64,000 nt of DNA, from positions 53,348 through 117,347 of the forward strand of contig NZ_JAJBTT010000038.1 of the NCBI RefSeq assembly GCF_020860705.1, given 5' to 3'. The notes under the pieces are model-generated. The model was not told where the DNA came from, searched no databases, and saw only the letters and a list, made by a program, of their open reading frames with translations. Made by a program: the position numbers and the translations under genes. Below, piece by piece: positions 63,104 through 64,000 of this stretch (position 1 is its first letter; every line of letters starts with the position of its first letter). Source of the DNA: Akkermansia sp. GTDB lineage: Bacteria; Verrucomicrobiota; Verrucomicrobiia; Verrucomicrobiales; Akkermansiaceae.

Positions 63104-63484
63104 TCAGTTGGGATCGCGGTGCCAGTTCAGGGCTCCCTTGCCCAGCGCGTACAGGTAGGCCACTACCAGAATGCCGATGAAGATGCACATGGCCGTGAAG
63201 GATTCCGGATTCATCATCACGTAGTCTCGGAAGTTGACGGCCCAGGGATAGAGGAAAACCACTTCCAGGTCAAAGATGACGAAGAGCATGGCCACCATGT
63301 AGAATTTTACGGAGAACATGGGAGCGCCTTCCCCCATGGGAATCATCCCGCATTCATAAGGAATGTCGGCAGGCTTGCGCACAGAGGAGCGCTTGCCCAT
63401 CAAGATACTGAGCAATAAAATAATGCCGGCCAGCCCCAGGGCCGCCACCACCTGCACCAATACTGAAAAGAATTCCTGGTTCAT
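63104..63484 (-). CDS. nuoA: NADH-quinone oxidoreductase subunit A
   Basis: A 126-residue membrane subunit of respiratory complex I. Three transmembrane helices flank the conserved loop YECGMIPMGEGAPMFSVKFYMVAMLFVIFDLEVVFLYPWA, diagnostic of NuoA/NDH-3. ATG 63484 (MNQEFFSVLVQ) was chosen over the extended frame to 63691, which has no signal of translation. A terminator directly follows, so nuoA here stands alone rather than leading a nuoABC operon. Confidence 0.95.
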   Translation of the reverse strand: MNQEFFSVLVQVVAALGLAGIILLLSILMGKRSSVRKPADIPYECGMIPMGEGAPMFSVKFYMVAMLFVIFDLEVVFLYPWAVNFRDYVMMNPESFTAMCIFIGILVVAYLYALGKGALNWHRDPN

Positions 63485-63662
63485 GACGTCTGGCACGGGT
63501 GTATCACAGCCGTCCAGGAAAAGCAAAACTAAAAAGGGCTCCCTCCCCCTGTTCCTCCAATACCCCTGCCTCTCTATTAAGGCCGGAAGCCTTAATTCCC
63601 AGCCGGAAGCTTCAGGCGTACATGACGAAGATTTGCCCTCCCCCCTGTTCCGACAGGTACCC

Positions 63663-63694
63663 GCCGGGAATGAGGGCCTCCCGGCCCTCATAGA
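63663..63694. repeat. Dispersed 32-bp hairpin repeat, copy 2
   Basis: Same element as 2666-2697 with ATGAGGGCC/GGCCCTCAT in the stem. The two differences are on paired bases. Confidence 0.65.
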
Positions 63695-63944
63695 TCAAAC
63701 GCGGCCCCAAACCGTCCCCATCCGGAACAGGCCTTTCATCAGAAGTCCTGGAAGAAGCCCCGACAGCTTGAGCAGAGGAAAATCTATTCCCGGCGTCACT
63801 TCCCCACGCGGGGGAACAGGACCACCGCCTCGGGAAACAGGCTTCATCAAAAACGCCAGCCTTACCTTTGCCGCGGACCCGCCCGCCTCTTTCGGGGGCC
63901 GCGGGGAGTCCCCTTTTCCCTGCAAGCTTCCACCCGCTCACGAA

Positions 63945-63978
63945 GAAAGCCGTTCCGGACCATTCCGGAACGGCTTTC
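63945..63978. terminator. Strong hairpin, probable terminator
   Basis: GAAAGCCGTTCCGG and CCGGAACGGCTTTC form a perfect 14-bp stem around ACCATT. The gene it serves is outside the window or on the opposite strand. Confidence 0.65.
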
Positions 63979-64000
63979 CTTTCAACTGAGGGTTTCTTCC

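Larger units (their letters stand above)
63485..64000. other. Region upstream of nuoA with hairpins, to the window end
   Basis: No convincing gene. It contains the second copy of a hairpin repeat (63663), a separate ATTAAGGC/GCCTTAAT hairpin near 63577, and a strong hairpin at 63945. Confidence 0.5.

Noticed and set aside
1..64000. CRISPR array
   Set aside because: No regularly spaced direct repeats with unique spacers and no cas genes were seen; the collagen repeat and the 24-bp duplication do not fit.

Overview
The window looks like a chromosome segment of a verrucomicrobial bacterium, most likely Akkermansia or a close relative. This is inferred from a PEP-CTERM protein, a Chlamydia Pmp-like autotransporter, AddAB-type recombination proteins, a bacterial alpha-2-macroglobulin and moderately high GC. 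No 16S gene is present to confirm it.

Host, left part (1-26885): the 3' end of an alpha-2-macroglobulin gene, an EamA permease, an addB-addA pair, a PEP-CTERM protein, a polytopic membrane protein, rseP, three tandem paralogous secreted proteins (13338-18970), rplT and rpmI, uvrB, two small envelope proteins and a tRNA-Leu(TAG). Host, right part (55616-64000): the 5' part of the autotransporter, a 1-kb stretch with a truncated tRNA-Leu, a fourth relative of the secreted family, an MFS transporter and nuoA.

Centre (26886-55615): a complete-looking Mu-like transposable prophage of about 28.7 kb sits inside the autotransporter gene. Removing it rejoins the two gene halves in frame. The phage ends carry a 17-bp terminal inverted repeat and symmetric arrays of an 8-bp motif, the likely transposase sites. 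Gene order differs from Mu. The regulatory switch lies in the interior near 46 kb. From it the early genes (Cro-like regulator, small proteins, DDE transposase, MuB-like ATPase, MuF-like protein with an HExxH domain, DNA methyltransferase) run right. Lysis, packaging, capsid and tail genes run left and end in a glycosyltransferase and a full-length DnaB helicase at the left end. Capsid genes resemble Mu types, but there is no sheath gene and the tail chaperone has a -1 frameshift signal, so a siphovirus-like virion is likely.

Most notable: a 14-18 bp perfect palindrome (TGTGACACGTGTCACA) occurs just inside each phage end and again between two paralogous repressor-like genes, next to a 41-bp AT-rich palindrome. 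A repeated terminator-like hairpin occurs four times between late genes. The phage also carries its own replicative helicase, which Mu lacks. In the host, one of the tandem secreted-protein genes has a G10 tract inside its coding region.
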